NCBI GenBank assembly: GCA_019787685.1
Contig: JAHNUO010000061.1
Span: 1 to 64,000 of the forward strand
DNA from: Chiua virens
Lineage: Eukaryota > Basidiomycota > Agaricomycetes > Boletales > Boletaceae
Length of the DNA stretch: 64,000 bases
Direction: 5' to 3'
Positions 47,661 through 58,180 of this stretch are shown in pieces. Position 1 is the first letter of the stretch; each line of letters starts with the position of its first letter. A program made the position numbers and the translations under genes. A model generated the notes under the pieces. That model had not been told where the DNA came from. It saw only the letters and a list, made by a program, of their open reading frames with translations, and searched no databases.

Positions 47661-49056
47661 GTCAGAGAGTGCGAGTTCACCAAGAATGTCAAGGTAGCAC
47701 GATCTCCCCGAAGCCTGGACACACTGGCAAGGGCCGAGTTACACTTTGTCGTCACGCCATCGAGCAAGCAAAACCACCATGGCCACAGCGAACCCTCTGT
47801 GGGTACTGAAAAATGCCAACCTCGGGCGACTCATTGACGGTCTCCCAACGTTCGCGCGCGGACGATGGTGAGATGATCGACTAGGTCACCCCCGTTGAGC
47901 CTGACCAGTGACGATCAAACAGTTAAAGGTCGTACTTTGGAGTCCGGTTGACAATTTACATCTACCCTTTGGTCAACGTGGGTACTACGTGGATACATTG
48001 TTTCTAGAGAGCCGCGGCGTTGAAACCCCCACCAAAGGGGTGCCCAACTTGAGAACGGATGGGACCAAGGCTAATTTGTTCTCGCCTATGAACCATAACA
48101 AAACTGGCAATGTGTAAGACATGTCCTTGCTGGTTGGAAATTTCTATCTCCAACCACGCGACAGTATGTCCATTCCCATAATCATCTACCCTGAATCTTA
48201 CACCTTGATTGCAAGTCCGTTATGACCACTCAGTTCGAAGCAAAAGCCAACCCCGCCGCTGCCGCTCCAACAATGGGTCTTAATAACTTACTCGTGACAC
48301 TGCCGAACTCCAAAAGCTCGTAAAGGTATGCCAGTGTGTCCGGGTGGGGAGCCTGCCCACCAAACGACAGGCGACTTCCATACCGCCGGTTTTTTGACCT
48401 AGTGCAAAAGTGGACTTGACTGACGTACCAGCGGCGTCGATCCGTCTTTGATCGCTCATCGATATCCGAGTCAGTAACAGGCCCCTCGCGAACCCGCGCA
48501 AGGTTTTTGTTCAATGCCACATTCAATCTACAGCGTGCGTCCGAGGCAAGGTAGCAGTGTTACGACGGCCGCCGACTGCCTTCAAGTCGGACCTGGGAAG
48601 CGGACGAGATCGCAAAGAAAGCGATGATCGCTAATGGAAGCCGAGGTAATTGGACACCACGACTCAAGAGGAAATTCCCGACCTGGTAGAGTCTGCATGG
48701 TCACTCGCATGTCGCAGTGGACACACAGACTGCAAATAGCCTGGATGAAATCGCACCCATGACCAGTCGATTGTGTGTATCAGAAAAGAGCATCAATATC
48801 GGGGTGGACATCACACGAGCGTACGGCTACGTCCGAGTCAATTCTCTTACAAAGTTACTCCAGTTGGACTCGGTCACATCGAATGCCTGTGGCTGCCGAT
48901 AGAATTTGCAAAAATGGACCACCGCGGAGTGGTTTGAGATGTAATCATAACATGCTATGCGGTCTACTTACATGAATCAAAACAAGACATCAGTAATAGT
49001 AATATCCGCGAGAACATTAATATCGAGTGGATACGTTCCCGAGGAAACGTTCCCAT
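47661..49056. other. Gene-poor region, no supported gene
   Basis: About 1.4 kb. A 98-codon minus frame (48230-48526) starts at TTG and follows an acceptor-like GCTGTAG, but its other exons could not be found. Nothing else is supported. Confidence 0.4.
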
Positions 49057-50123
49057 CTATGGCTCGAGAAGTGCAACTATGGCGTACGCAGCAGCTGCGG
49101 CAGCTCCGCCAACAAGCAACGTGCTTACTGCACCCCACAAATATCCCTTGATATCTTGACCTGCTCCGGTTATCCTAGCCTTGACAGCGCCAAAGACCAA
49201 AAGTACGACACCAGTCAGAATGCAGGAATAAATCAAGGCGACTTGAGCATGGGTGAAATAAAAATAGGGAATGAGTGGTATAATCCCTCCAATGAGATAG
49301 CCGAGTCCAATGGTGATCGCCGAGGCGTATAGACGACTCGTCGGTACCTCCTCTGTCGAACGAGAAATATGAATAAAATGATGACTATCAAAGAAAGAAA
49401 TGACGAACCCAAACCCTCGCCGAACTTGAGCAAGAAGGGAGTTAGCCCGACATGGGACTGCCATCTGAGAGACTGAGTTTCCTCGTCCGAGGATGACGAA
49501 TTGTGGCCAGGTGTCGGAGTGTCACATTCGACGTCACGCAAGCATTTGGTGACTGCCCTCGAGGTGCTTTCGTCAACACCGACCGGGCCAAGAACAGCGT
49601 ACACTTCTCTTTCCATTTCTCCCTGGCAACTGCGAAACACTCTCGCAGAAGTATGGCGTTTCAAGAAACGATACTGATCTCGTTCAGCCTGAGACGCAAG
49701 GAATCCACCGATTCCCATGGAAATAGCCCCTGCAATGAGTTCCGCGATGCCTCCGAGAACGACTAGTCTGGACTCTCCCAGTGAGGACAGGCCAGCCGTC
49801 AACGCAAAGGGAACAGTCAAACCGTCTGAGAGACCGATGACGCTGAAGGACGGACATGAGTAAGGGAAACGCTGTTGGACAGGGGAACAAAATACTCACA
49901 CGTCGCGGACAATATCGGGATTGACAAGACACGTGCGGTCATCCTCGTCTTTGAGCTCCTTGCAACACACGCCACCTTCTCTTCCGTGTCTATCACATTT
50001 TGCGGGGAGAGGGACGTTTCCGTTGGAGGAGTCCAACGTCCAGACGGGTGGCTGAGATCTGGCACTTGCGTCTACATGCCGGGGTAGGGAAACAGCGACG
50101 GTGCCGTTAGTCTCTGAGGACAT
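49057..50123 (-). CDS. ccc1: CCC1/VIT1 family iron or manganese transporter
   Basis: Vacuolar metal importer of the VIT family. Exon 1 is a polar N-terminus with a Cys/His-rich stretch (AKCDRHGREGGVCC) and LVNPDIVRDV, followed after an intron by LSDGLTVPFALTAGLSSLGE (the first membrane helix with the conserved DG-L-PFAL-AGL), LIAGAISMGIGGFLASQAER (helix 2 with the metal-binding MGxGxxxA pattern) and a cytosolic Glu-rich segment SCQGEMEREVYAVLG. The C-terminal exon has ASAITIGLGYLIGGIIPLIP, the helix pair and AVSTLLVGGAAAAAAYAIVA. It ends ALLEP. The intron near 49360-49410 ends in GACAG. The length of about 300 residues is typical. Whether iron or manganese is the main substrate is not shown. 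Confidence 0.9.
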
Positions 50124-52719
50124 TTTGGACAGGATTTTGGAGGAGAAAGAGAAGACGCTATCCGGACCTTTATAAGGGAGGTCACAACGCTACGCATGAC
50201 AAGCCATGACAAACGCGAGATATCCCTCTAAATATAGCATATTAACCCTAACCCTAGGCTAATAACCCAGCATTAGCTTCGGCGCGTACCTGAGTGAGAG
50301 GTCTCCACCAATCAGCGATTGTGGATTTGGGAAAACCCATCACGTTGGCTGTGCGCGGTTCGCGGCCGCAATGCACATGTCCGATCACCGGTTGTCTTCT
50401 CCCCGACCACATGGGACTACACTTCTCTCGTTCTCATTGCTCAGACCTTGCTGAAGCGACATCTATTTCTGGATTCCTGGAAGTGGCTTTCAACGTCTCC
50501 GGTACCGATGCATGCGCTCCGCGTCGAGTGAGATTGTACCCTACATGGGGTTTTCTTCACCATCCATCTCACCATCGCCGATCGTGGTGTAGACAAGGCG
50601 CAAAATTCGCAACATATGACTGGTTGGCAATGGTCCAGGAAGGAACGGAAATTCTCGTGTCAACAGGACTCTTATCGATTCGCAACCAGCATCTTTGAAA
50701 TCTGAAACTCCTCTCTTCTGAATGGCAGTGTAGTACAGGTTCAATATTATAGTGTTATAATAATCCAATGCCGAGTTACAAGTTCCCTTACGTCGGTAAT
50801 CCAACGAACGTGATTGGTTCACTGGCACGTTCTCTGTACTGGTTATCCAAAAAGCTTCATGTACTACCGTGGCAAGAGTTCAAACAGTTCAAACCGGTGA
50901 CCTGCGACCCCGTCGGAGTGTTCAATGTCATCCGAGGCCTGGCGCCGCGTGGTTTCAAAACCCTCAAAGCCTCAATATTCACGAGAGTAGCGCCGCGCGT
51001 CGCCGGCAGAAACCTTGTTCACCAATCATAAATAGTGTAAATCAGATTGTCTGTATACAATACTACATCATCGGCTTCGCGTCAATGATTTCCGCATGCA
51101 ATTCTTCAAACACTGATTCCTTCGCGATTGTCAATGTTGTTGTGTAACCAAGATGGATTACAGCTTTCCAAACAGTATGCCTCAGATTATGTACCGGTCT
51201 GCTATTGTCTGGTAGTGACGGAGTGGGCTTTGTCGAACCTTTTTGAGTTCTCTACCCGGTTTTCGTTGTTAACGTTCGGGCTTGGTGTAATAATTTGTGG
51301 GGTGGAAACGAACGTTGACCCGTTCTTGCTTTCTCGATGCACTGAGTGGCTAGAGTCGGGAGATGCTCCCCTGCAGAGTACCCTTGTTCAATTCGTTGCT
51401 GTGGTCATGTAACATTGTAAGCATAGCCGATGTATTCTCCGGTTTATGTGAATTTTACCTTGTGAATGATTGATGTAGTTCATCCGTGCTTTCTGTAGTC
51501 GTATCTCGTGGTAAGGTTCAGTGCTGAATATTGAATCCGCTGCTGCTGAGATGTGTTAGTGTATGGTCGGTGTGTGTAAAATTTATCTTGCGAGGTGGCT
51601 CAATTGCGTCGATCGCACCACCCGGTCTATCCGCGAAAAAGCTAAGTAAAGTAGCCCTGGAAATACTCGGATATCCTATCGGATGATCCCGGGACAAATT
51701 TTGTTCATGCACATTCCAAGTCGAGTGACCTTGGTAGTGGACTTGACTTTCATGTAAATCCTGCTTTAAATATCGCATCTCATCGCGCTCCATTAATATC
51801 CTACCCATGTAGAGTCCGTAGTAATTGTACCCTCGGTTCACTTCAAAGTCTCAACCCGCGCTCGAAATTAACCTCGCTATAATAGGTGCAGGTCTATCGC
51901 ATAAAGCGAAGCATTTTCGTGAACCATTTAAATCAATTGCTCTGAAACTCCCAGTTCAAGATTAGCCACAGATGGCGTACTGGCCAATTTAATAAAATTT
52001 CGTGTTGGTCACACCAGTCACTGAGTCAGGCCTGGGGATTCCGGGTTTGTTCGACATACAGTGTGGACAACAATGAGGAGTTACCCTGATTTCTGTGCTG
52101 TTTTAATCTGGTGCGTGCGATTGCATGCGCACCGTTGTTTTGGGACTGAATCAGACTTATCAATACAGAATCACGCTTGAGCGTTGACCACCATGATGTC
52201 AAGCCCGATTTATTTACGAACCAGCGATGCTGCTGACGTATTGGTACGGTCTCGCCGAGTCTCGCCGGCAGGAAGCCCCTGCACCGCTAGTTCCCAGCAT
52301 CGTTGGACTGTGAGAGACTAAAATACTCAACATTCAAGTCTTGTCTCGAAGAGTGACTCGGACGCTAACATCTTTTTATTTATTATTTTTTTACAGTAAT
52401 GCGCACCCTACGTCAGATATTTACGTGCGTCACGCTACATATGTACTACCGAAATGGCCGATATCTTGATCCCAAGCTTTGGGTGGACACTAGTGGACCC
52501 GGACTGTTTCAGCCCAACGTTGATGCACCATTCAGCACCGGTGTTACAGGCAAGGAAGCCCTTACAAGTTACAACCCCTTACATCTGATCCATCCGATAT
52601 AGCAGCCCTGGATGGTGACTGGGTTGAGTCGCTCTTCGGGGAAATTATCACTTCCGATCGCCATCCCAAAGGAAGTGTAATGCCCAGACTATCCGTGTTT
52701 CATCGCACTTCAAGCCACA
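50124..52719. other. Gene-poor region, no supported gene
   Basis: About 2.6 kb. An ATG frame of 87 codons on + at 50768-51031 and a 134-codon frame at 50294-50698 have no domain. A telomere-like CCCTAA double repeat lies at 50243-50259. The rest is AT-rich. Confidence 0.4.
50243..50259. repeat. Telobox-like CCCTAA double repeat
   Basis: TTAACCCTAACCCTAGG contains two adjacent copies of the fungal telomere unit. It lies about 120 bp upstream of the CCC1 start codon, so it may be a promoter element or an old telomere insertion; two units also arise by chance. Confidence 0.45.
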
Positions 52720-52726
52720 TATAAAA
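52720..52726 (+). promoter_or_regulatory. TATA box of histidine acid phosphatase copy 1
   Basis: TATAAAA, 72 nt before the ATG at 52792. No other ATG lies between, so the protein should start at that ATG. The second copy has TATAAAT in the matching place. Confidence 0.5.
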
Positions 52727-52791
52727 TGTAAGGAGTGCAAGAATTTCTGCCAGGAATTCGCACCCCTTCGGCCTTGGCTCGACTCATCAAC

Positions 52792-54319
52792 ATGGTGAAC
52801 AAATCTGGCGCGGGTCTCATTGGCGTTGTCTTATTGGCTCGTCACGGCGATCGTTCCGACGTCGTTTTCCAAAACTACACGACTTACGACTCGACTCAAG
52901 GATACTTGACCCCTTATGGATCAGTATGTTCATTATTGCGCATATTATACCGTACCGAACATTCTTCCAGAGTCAAGAATACGCGTTGGGCCGATACCTG
53001 AGAGACACCTATCTGGACCCAGGATCGCCTTCTTACATCCAAGGAATCAGCACCGAGATTGCTGATGTCGACCAGCTTTTTGTTCAAGCAGATGCCGGTG
53101 GGGGGAACGTCATCCTCGATTCCGCTTATGCCCTACTTCAGGGTCTTTACCCTCCTACGGAGAAGTCTACCATAACGCTCGCAAATGGTCATACGGTCGA
53201 GGCTCCGTTAGGAGGATATCAATACATCCCGGTCGAGTCCCTCGAGTTCTGGCAGGCTTCTTTGCTTACCAGTTGGATGGACTGCAATGTAAGTCTAATG
53301 ATTGAGTTTGATGAGGGTGCTAATCCAGGTTTCTAGTACTTCCAACTCCACATGGGTCGTGTGAACGAGGCATTGAAGGACGTGGCCTCACAAGCTGCCC
53401 CATTCCTTCAAGCAGTTCAGCCTTATCTCAATGGTATGGATACCGACTTTCTTAACATGGTATGCAGCTTCATTCCTATTTTCGCCGTGTTCTGATTTGA
53501 TTCCCAAGTGGAACGTAAGTTATACAGAATGATGGTGAATTCATTCAGTAACCCATCCCAAGATTTACGACTACTTGAACGTCCAGTATATTCACAATGC
53601 GACATTCTTCCGGTCGTTCCCTGAGACTCTAGTGCAGCAGGCCCGCCACTTTGCTAACATCCATGAGCAAAGAGTATTCACGGACACTGCCCAAAATGCG
53701 GTTGGCCAAAGTCGGTTGTTCGATACCCTTTTGTCATAGCCTACTGAGTATTCACACGTAGTTCCTATCCGAACTATTTGGCCTTGGATTTTCTGGTCAC
53801 TGGGCAATATGACTTTGCCTAACAACCAGGTCAAATTAGCGTTGACGGAGGTGGACTACAAACCTTTCATCAGCCTATTTAACGTCACCAATGCTACGGT
53901 GACCAATCCCGACATATTTGGCATTGGTGCGTGATCGTTCCCGATCTTTCTACTTGATACTCAGACGGTTCCTTGTAGTTAACTATGCTGCGGCTGTCGC
54001 TTTCGAGTTGTCCCAGGATTCTGTTGGAGACCACGTGGTTACGATGAAATTCAAGAACGGGACAGACGATGCAGAGTTTAAGCCGTTGAAAATGTTTGGC
54101 CAGGTCAATCTTACGTTACCTCAGATGATTAAGGCACTCGACGTATGTTCCCACTTTTCTTTATTCACCGAATTCTTAACGTGATCATATCTTTCTTAGT
54201 GGACTACTATCAATTCCACCATCAACTGGTGTTTCGGCTGCAATCAGACCGTCCTTCGTGGATGTTCTGTTTATAACTACAGTAACGACCCGTTCCTTCA
54301 CCCCGGTGGTTCAGCATAG
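52792..54319 (+). CDS. Histidine acid phosphatase family protein (tandem copy 1)
   Basis: Member of the histidine phosphatase clade 2 (acid phosphatase/phytase-like). It starts MVNKSGAGLIGVVLLARHGD, so the catalytic RHG motif (RHGDRSD; the usual proline is missing) lies only 18 residues from the Met and no signal peptide is seen. Following exons: QEYALGRYLRDTYLDPGSPS, VDQLFVQADAGGGNVILDSA, PLGGYQYIPVESLEFWQ, the segment EALKDVASQAAPFLQAVQPY, YDYLNVQYIHNATFFRSFPE, ARHFANIHEQRVFTD, LTEVDYKPFISLFNVTNATV, VAFELSQDSVGDHVVTMKFK and the Cys-rich end WCFGCNQTVLRGCSVYNY. Many NxT/S sites suggest a glycoprotein ancestor. Eight or so exons with canonical introns, no frame break. A close copy follows at 55694. 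Confidence 0.82.
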
Positions 54320-55633
54320 ACGAATACTGTAGAGAAGGATTCGTAAACTATTTCGTGGTCGTGAATGCGCAAATAGTTGAAGGGAGGCGCCCCGCCGACG
54401 ACTCTGACGATAATCCTTCTCAGAAATATGTGTGTATCTTACTTTATTCGTGGTATACTGGCCAACTTAGTGCTTAGTATTCCGCTTACTACGGCTTTAC
54501 GTTGAACTAGGCTGCGGCTCACTCATTTGACTCTTAATCAAAAGTAGGAAATGAGTACTTGGAAAATGGCTTAGGTCGGAGCTTATAATAATGCAACCTG
54601 AGTCTGTTTCCCTTCATGATGCCTACCGTGTCGGCGGCGTGTCCTCGACTCAAGCGAGAGATTTTTCCGATCTTCCAACATCCAAGATCAAATTCTGCAA
54701 TGAGATGTTGTAACAGTGGTCCGAGTTCGAGTTATCGTAATGCAGGCTCGGGTCGGATGGATCCTAGCCATTACAGTATGATCACTGCTGGCAGCCGCGT
54801 AGTAGCCTGAGTTCCGAGTCAGCGATTGTCACGATCGATTTAGAAGCGCAGATACTTATTCTACAAGTGTAGTGTCAATTACAACATCGCGACTCGGGGA
54901 GGTGTGTGAATCAAGCGTTTGCTCAAGGCAATGCCGTGTCCATGCGGATTCGCCTAACACAGAGGACAAAATTCCAGAAAACCTGTGTGAAACACTGTGA
55001 ACCGCGTGTGTTCTATTGCTGTGTGCGTGGTTTGGTCGGTGACTTCGAGTCGGAAGGACTGCCAGTGACAATGACAGATGTGAAGTGTCTAACTTACGCC
55101 ACCTCAAGTTGATGCCAAGCCCACGGACGGCACAAGGATTTAAGATTGGCAATATCCGATGGTAACGGGAGCAATTTTGGTACCAGAAACTACGAACCCT
55201 GAAACTTGAACCTCTAGCTCAGGGTAATCCATTGATCGTCTGGTCATTTCATGATCAAAATTTACCCCAAACATCTCAATTGATCTACTCTAACGGTTAA
55301 CGGAAGATCGATAGGCTGATGAACGAACAGCCTTCCAACCGCCTCCTAATATCCTCGCGCTGACAAGCATCGCACACTGGCATGTTAACGCGCCCATCTT
55401 AATCGCAGCCATGAAGCACAAGCGATGGCATTCACTTCCCCCATTTATGTACTAGTCCGTTATACCAACGGGTCAATGGCGTCAGGTGCGGTCTCCTAAC
55501 TGGCTCGTTTTGTGAATCGGACCTCGGTACTAGTAATCTCTGTCTTCACTGCCACTGGCAGTTGCTAACTTGGTTTCGGCGCCAGTAGATATCGCGCCCG
55601 GAAATTCCTTGCACCGTTCCGCCGCCAGTAGAG
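54320..55633. other. Spacer between tandem phosphatase genes
   Basis: 1.3 kb with no recognisable gene. The last part is the promoter of copy 2. No mobile element was recognised, although the gap is long for a simple tandem duplication. Confidence 0.4.
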
Positions 55634-55640
55634 TATAAAT
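55634..55640 (+). promoter_or_regulatory. TATA box of histidine acid phosphatase copy 2
   Basis: TATAAAT, 60 nt before the ATG at 55694, in the same place as in copy 1. The leader just before the ATG (CGACTCATC.ACATGGTGAAC) is also shared by both copies. Confidence 0.5.
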
Positions 55641-55693
55641 TGGATGGTTTTGGTTCGTGTTCTGCATCTCTTGTCCCGACTCGACTCATCGAC

Positions 55694-57295
55694 ATGGTGA
55701 ACACCACTAGCGCAGGTCTCATCGGTGTTGTCTTATTGGCTCGCCATGGCGATCGTTCCGACGTCGTTTTCCAAAACTACACGACTTACAACTCGACTCA
55801 AGGGTACTTGACCCCTTATGGATCAGTATGTTCATTATTGCGCATATTGTACCGTACCGAACATTCTTCCAGAGTCAAGAATACGCGTTGGGCCAATACC
55901 TGAGAGACACCTATCTGGATCCAGGATCGCCTTCTTACATCCAAGGAATCAGCACCGACATTGCTGATGTCGACCAGCTCTTCGTTCGCGCAGATGCCGG
56001 TGGGGGGAACGTCATCCTCGATTCCGCTTACGCCTTACTTCAGGGTCTTTACCCTCCTACGGCGGAATCCATCATGACGCTCGCAAATGGCCAGACAGTC
56101 GAGGCTCCATTAGGAGGTTATCAATACATTCCAGTGGAGTCCCTCGAGTTTTGGCAGGCTCCTTCCCTCACCAGCTGGATGGATTGCGAGGTGGGCGATC
56201 ATTCATCCCGTTGGGTTAGGATATTTATTCAGCCTTTTAGTATTTCCAATTTCACCTTGCTCGTTTAAATGCCGGTGTTATATTCAAGGATGCAGCCGCA
56301 CAAGCCGCTCCATTCCTTCAGGCAGTTCAACCTTATCTTAATGGCATGAACAACAGTTTCCTTAATGTGGTACGCAGCGTCCATCCTCGAGCTGATCGGT
56401 TCTGACTTGATTCCTAGTGGAATGTGAGTGCTAGATCAAATTTCAATCGGACTCCATCTAAAGCCTCCGCAAACTCAAGATCTACGACTACTTGAACGTT
56501 CAGTACATTCACAACACAACATTCTTTGGTTCGTTCCCCGAGACTCTGATGCAGCAAGCCCGCCACTTCGCCAACATCCACGAACAAAATGTCTTCACTG
56601 ACAGCGTCCAGAATGGAGTTGGCCAAAGTGTGTGGTTTTCAATCTTGTCATGCAGGCGTTGCTGACGGTTCATAGTCCCCATTAGAACTCTCTGGCCTGA
56701 GATTTTCTGGTCGTTGGGCAACATGACCTTGCCTAATAGTAAGGTCAAGTTAGCGTTGACGGAGGTCGACTACAAACCCTTCATCAGTCTGTTCAACGTC
56801 ACCAATGCTACGGTGACTAACCCTGAGATCTCGGGTATTGGTGAGCTGGTGATTGTTGTCGCTTGGCTGCTTCGCACTCATATGAATCTCACGTAGCCGA
56901 CTACGCTTCAGCCGTTGCTTTCGAGTTGTCCCAGGATACTACCGGAGACTATGTTGTCGCGATGAAGTTCAAGAACGGGACAAACGATGACGCGTTCAAG
57001 CCTTTGAAAATGTTTGGCCAGGACAATCTTACGTTACCTCAGATGATCAAGGCACTCGACGTACGTTTTCGCGTTTCTTTTGATTTATTCACAGAATTCT
57101 AATGTGATCCCCTCTTTCTTTCTTTCTTTCTTTCTTTCTTCCTTTCTTCCTTTCTTTCTTTCCCAGTGGACTACCATCAACTCCACAATCAACTGGTGCT
57201 TCTCTTGCAATCAGACCATTCTCCGTGGATGTTCTGTCTTCAATTTTAGCAACGACCCATTCTTAAATCCGAGTAATGCCACTGGATTTGCATAG
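55694..57295 (+). CDS. Histidine acid phosphatase family protein (tandem copy 2)
   Basis: Paralogue of the gene at 52792 with the same intron positions. It begins MVNTTSAGLIGVVLLARHGD and likewise has the RHG motif directly after the Met, with no signal peptide. Matching segments are QEYALGQYLRDTYLDPGSPS, VDQLFVRADAGGGNVILDSA, PLGGYQYIPVESLEFWQ, YDYLNVQYIHNTTFFGSFPE, HFANIHEQNVFTDSVQNGVG, IRTLWPEIFWSLGNMTLPN, LTEVDYKPFISLFNVTNATV and the Cys-containing end WCFSCNQTILRGCSVFNF. First exon, third exon and last exon are nearly identical to copy 1 at base level, while the intron before the last exon has been enlarged by a TTTC microsatellite. No break found. Both genes probably encode active or recently active proteins. 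Confidence 0.82.
57113..57164 (+). repeat. (TTTC)n microsatellite in an intron
   Basis: A run of TTTC units with a few TTCC variants, forming the polypyrimidine tract just before the acceptor CCCAG of the last intron of phosphatase copy 2. Copy 1 has only a short tract there. Confidence 0.85.
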
Positions 57296-57921
57296 AGACA
57301 GACATTATCGCCATCAGTTGTTAATCTGTTCATTTGAGCGGTATTTACGGTCTGGAGTAACAATTCGGGGTGCACGATGCATCGCATGAAGATATGCCAA
57401 ATATTATGGGCAAATTCATAAAACACCTGATCAGATTTACGCGAGCGGTTGCCCCCTGTAGCGATGCATTCGAAGTGCCTCAGTAGCAAATCGATACAGT
57501 GAGACATTCCCTAGCGTTCAAGCTCAAGTTCCCGGCCCGGTTTCCCTTCGAATATTAGTGAGTCGTGAGTCGTGACTGCAACTCCATGCATCGCCGAGGC
57601 TATACTAGTACTTTCGCTCTGCCAGTGTGAGGACATCATAATAGAGTCTAAATATGGAAATCGTCTCGGTTGGCTCCGGGGTAACCGCGAGCCGCCCGGA
57701 CCAGCTTAGGGTGAAGCTACACTATTCACCAGGGTAACTTGACTACTTTTCCACTCAGAAGTCGTGTGGAGGTCCACATGTACCACACAACTCCAACACT
57801 ATGACCACGCCTTTATTATTGTTCTTTGCCGAATGCGTCGAAAATCGGTGGAACCGCTGGGGCCCGCCACCGCTTCAACCAGCGCTCATGGATACCCGGG
57901 TACGCTTTGATCCATCCAGGA
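57296..57921. other. Intergenic, no supported gene
   Basis: 3' flank of the phosphatase and 5' flank of the orphan gene. A short direct repeat GTGAGTCGTGAGTCGTGA lies near 57550-57568. The 70-codon frame at 57801-58013 runs over a TATA box and is not taken as coding. Confidence 0.4.
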
Positions 57922-57930
57922 TATATAAAT
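57922..57930 (+). promoter_or_regulatory. TATA box upstream of the orphan Cys/His gene
   Basis: TATATAAAT at 57922-57930 lies about 250 nt upstream of the ATG at 58181. The long leader might contain an intron or an unseen first exon. Confidence 0.35.
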
Positions 57931-58180
57931 TAGAGGACGCAAAGCTATCCGAGTCACCTCAATTCTCAACACTCGTATTCTTGCTTGCTTATTCTCTCAA
58001 CTTCCAAGTTTAATTCAAGTTCACCTCCGACTGCAGTACGCGATTGCGTGAAATCAATAAAGTCCTGGTGACTTGCCGAGAATGGTTTCAAGTTTGGTAA
58101 ACAAAATTGTTCCGCCCACGTCTCCCTACTGGGAGTCGAGTTCGCCAGCTCGTCCTCGACGCTCACTACAATCGGGAACC

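Noticed and set aside
50294..50698. 134-codon plus-strand frame
   Set aside because: No domain, no splice structure, and competing open frames on the other strand of similar length.
52399..52602. 67-codon frame upstream of phosphatase copy 1, considered as a missing signal-peptide exon
   Set aside because: It lies upstream of the TATA box, has no hydrophobic signal core and no equivalent before copy 2.
57801..58013. 70-codon frame upstream of the orphan gene
   Set aside because: It spans a TATA box and shows no conserved features; taken as promoter.
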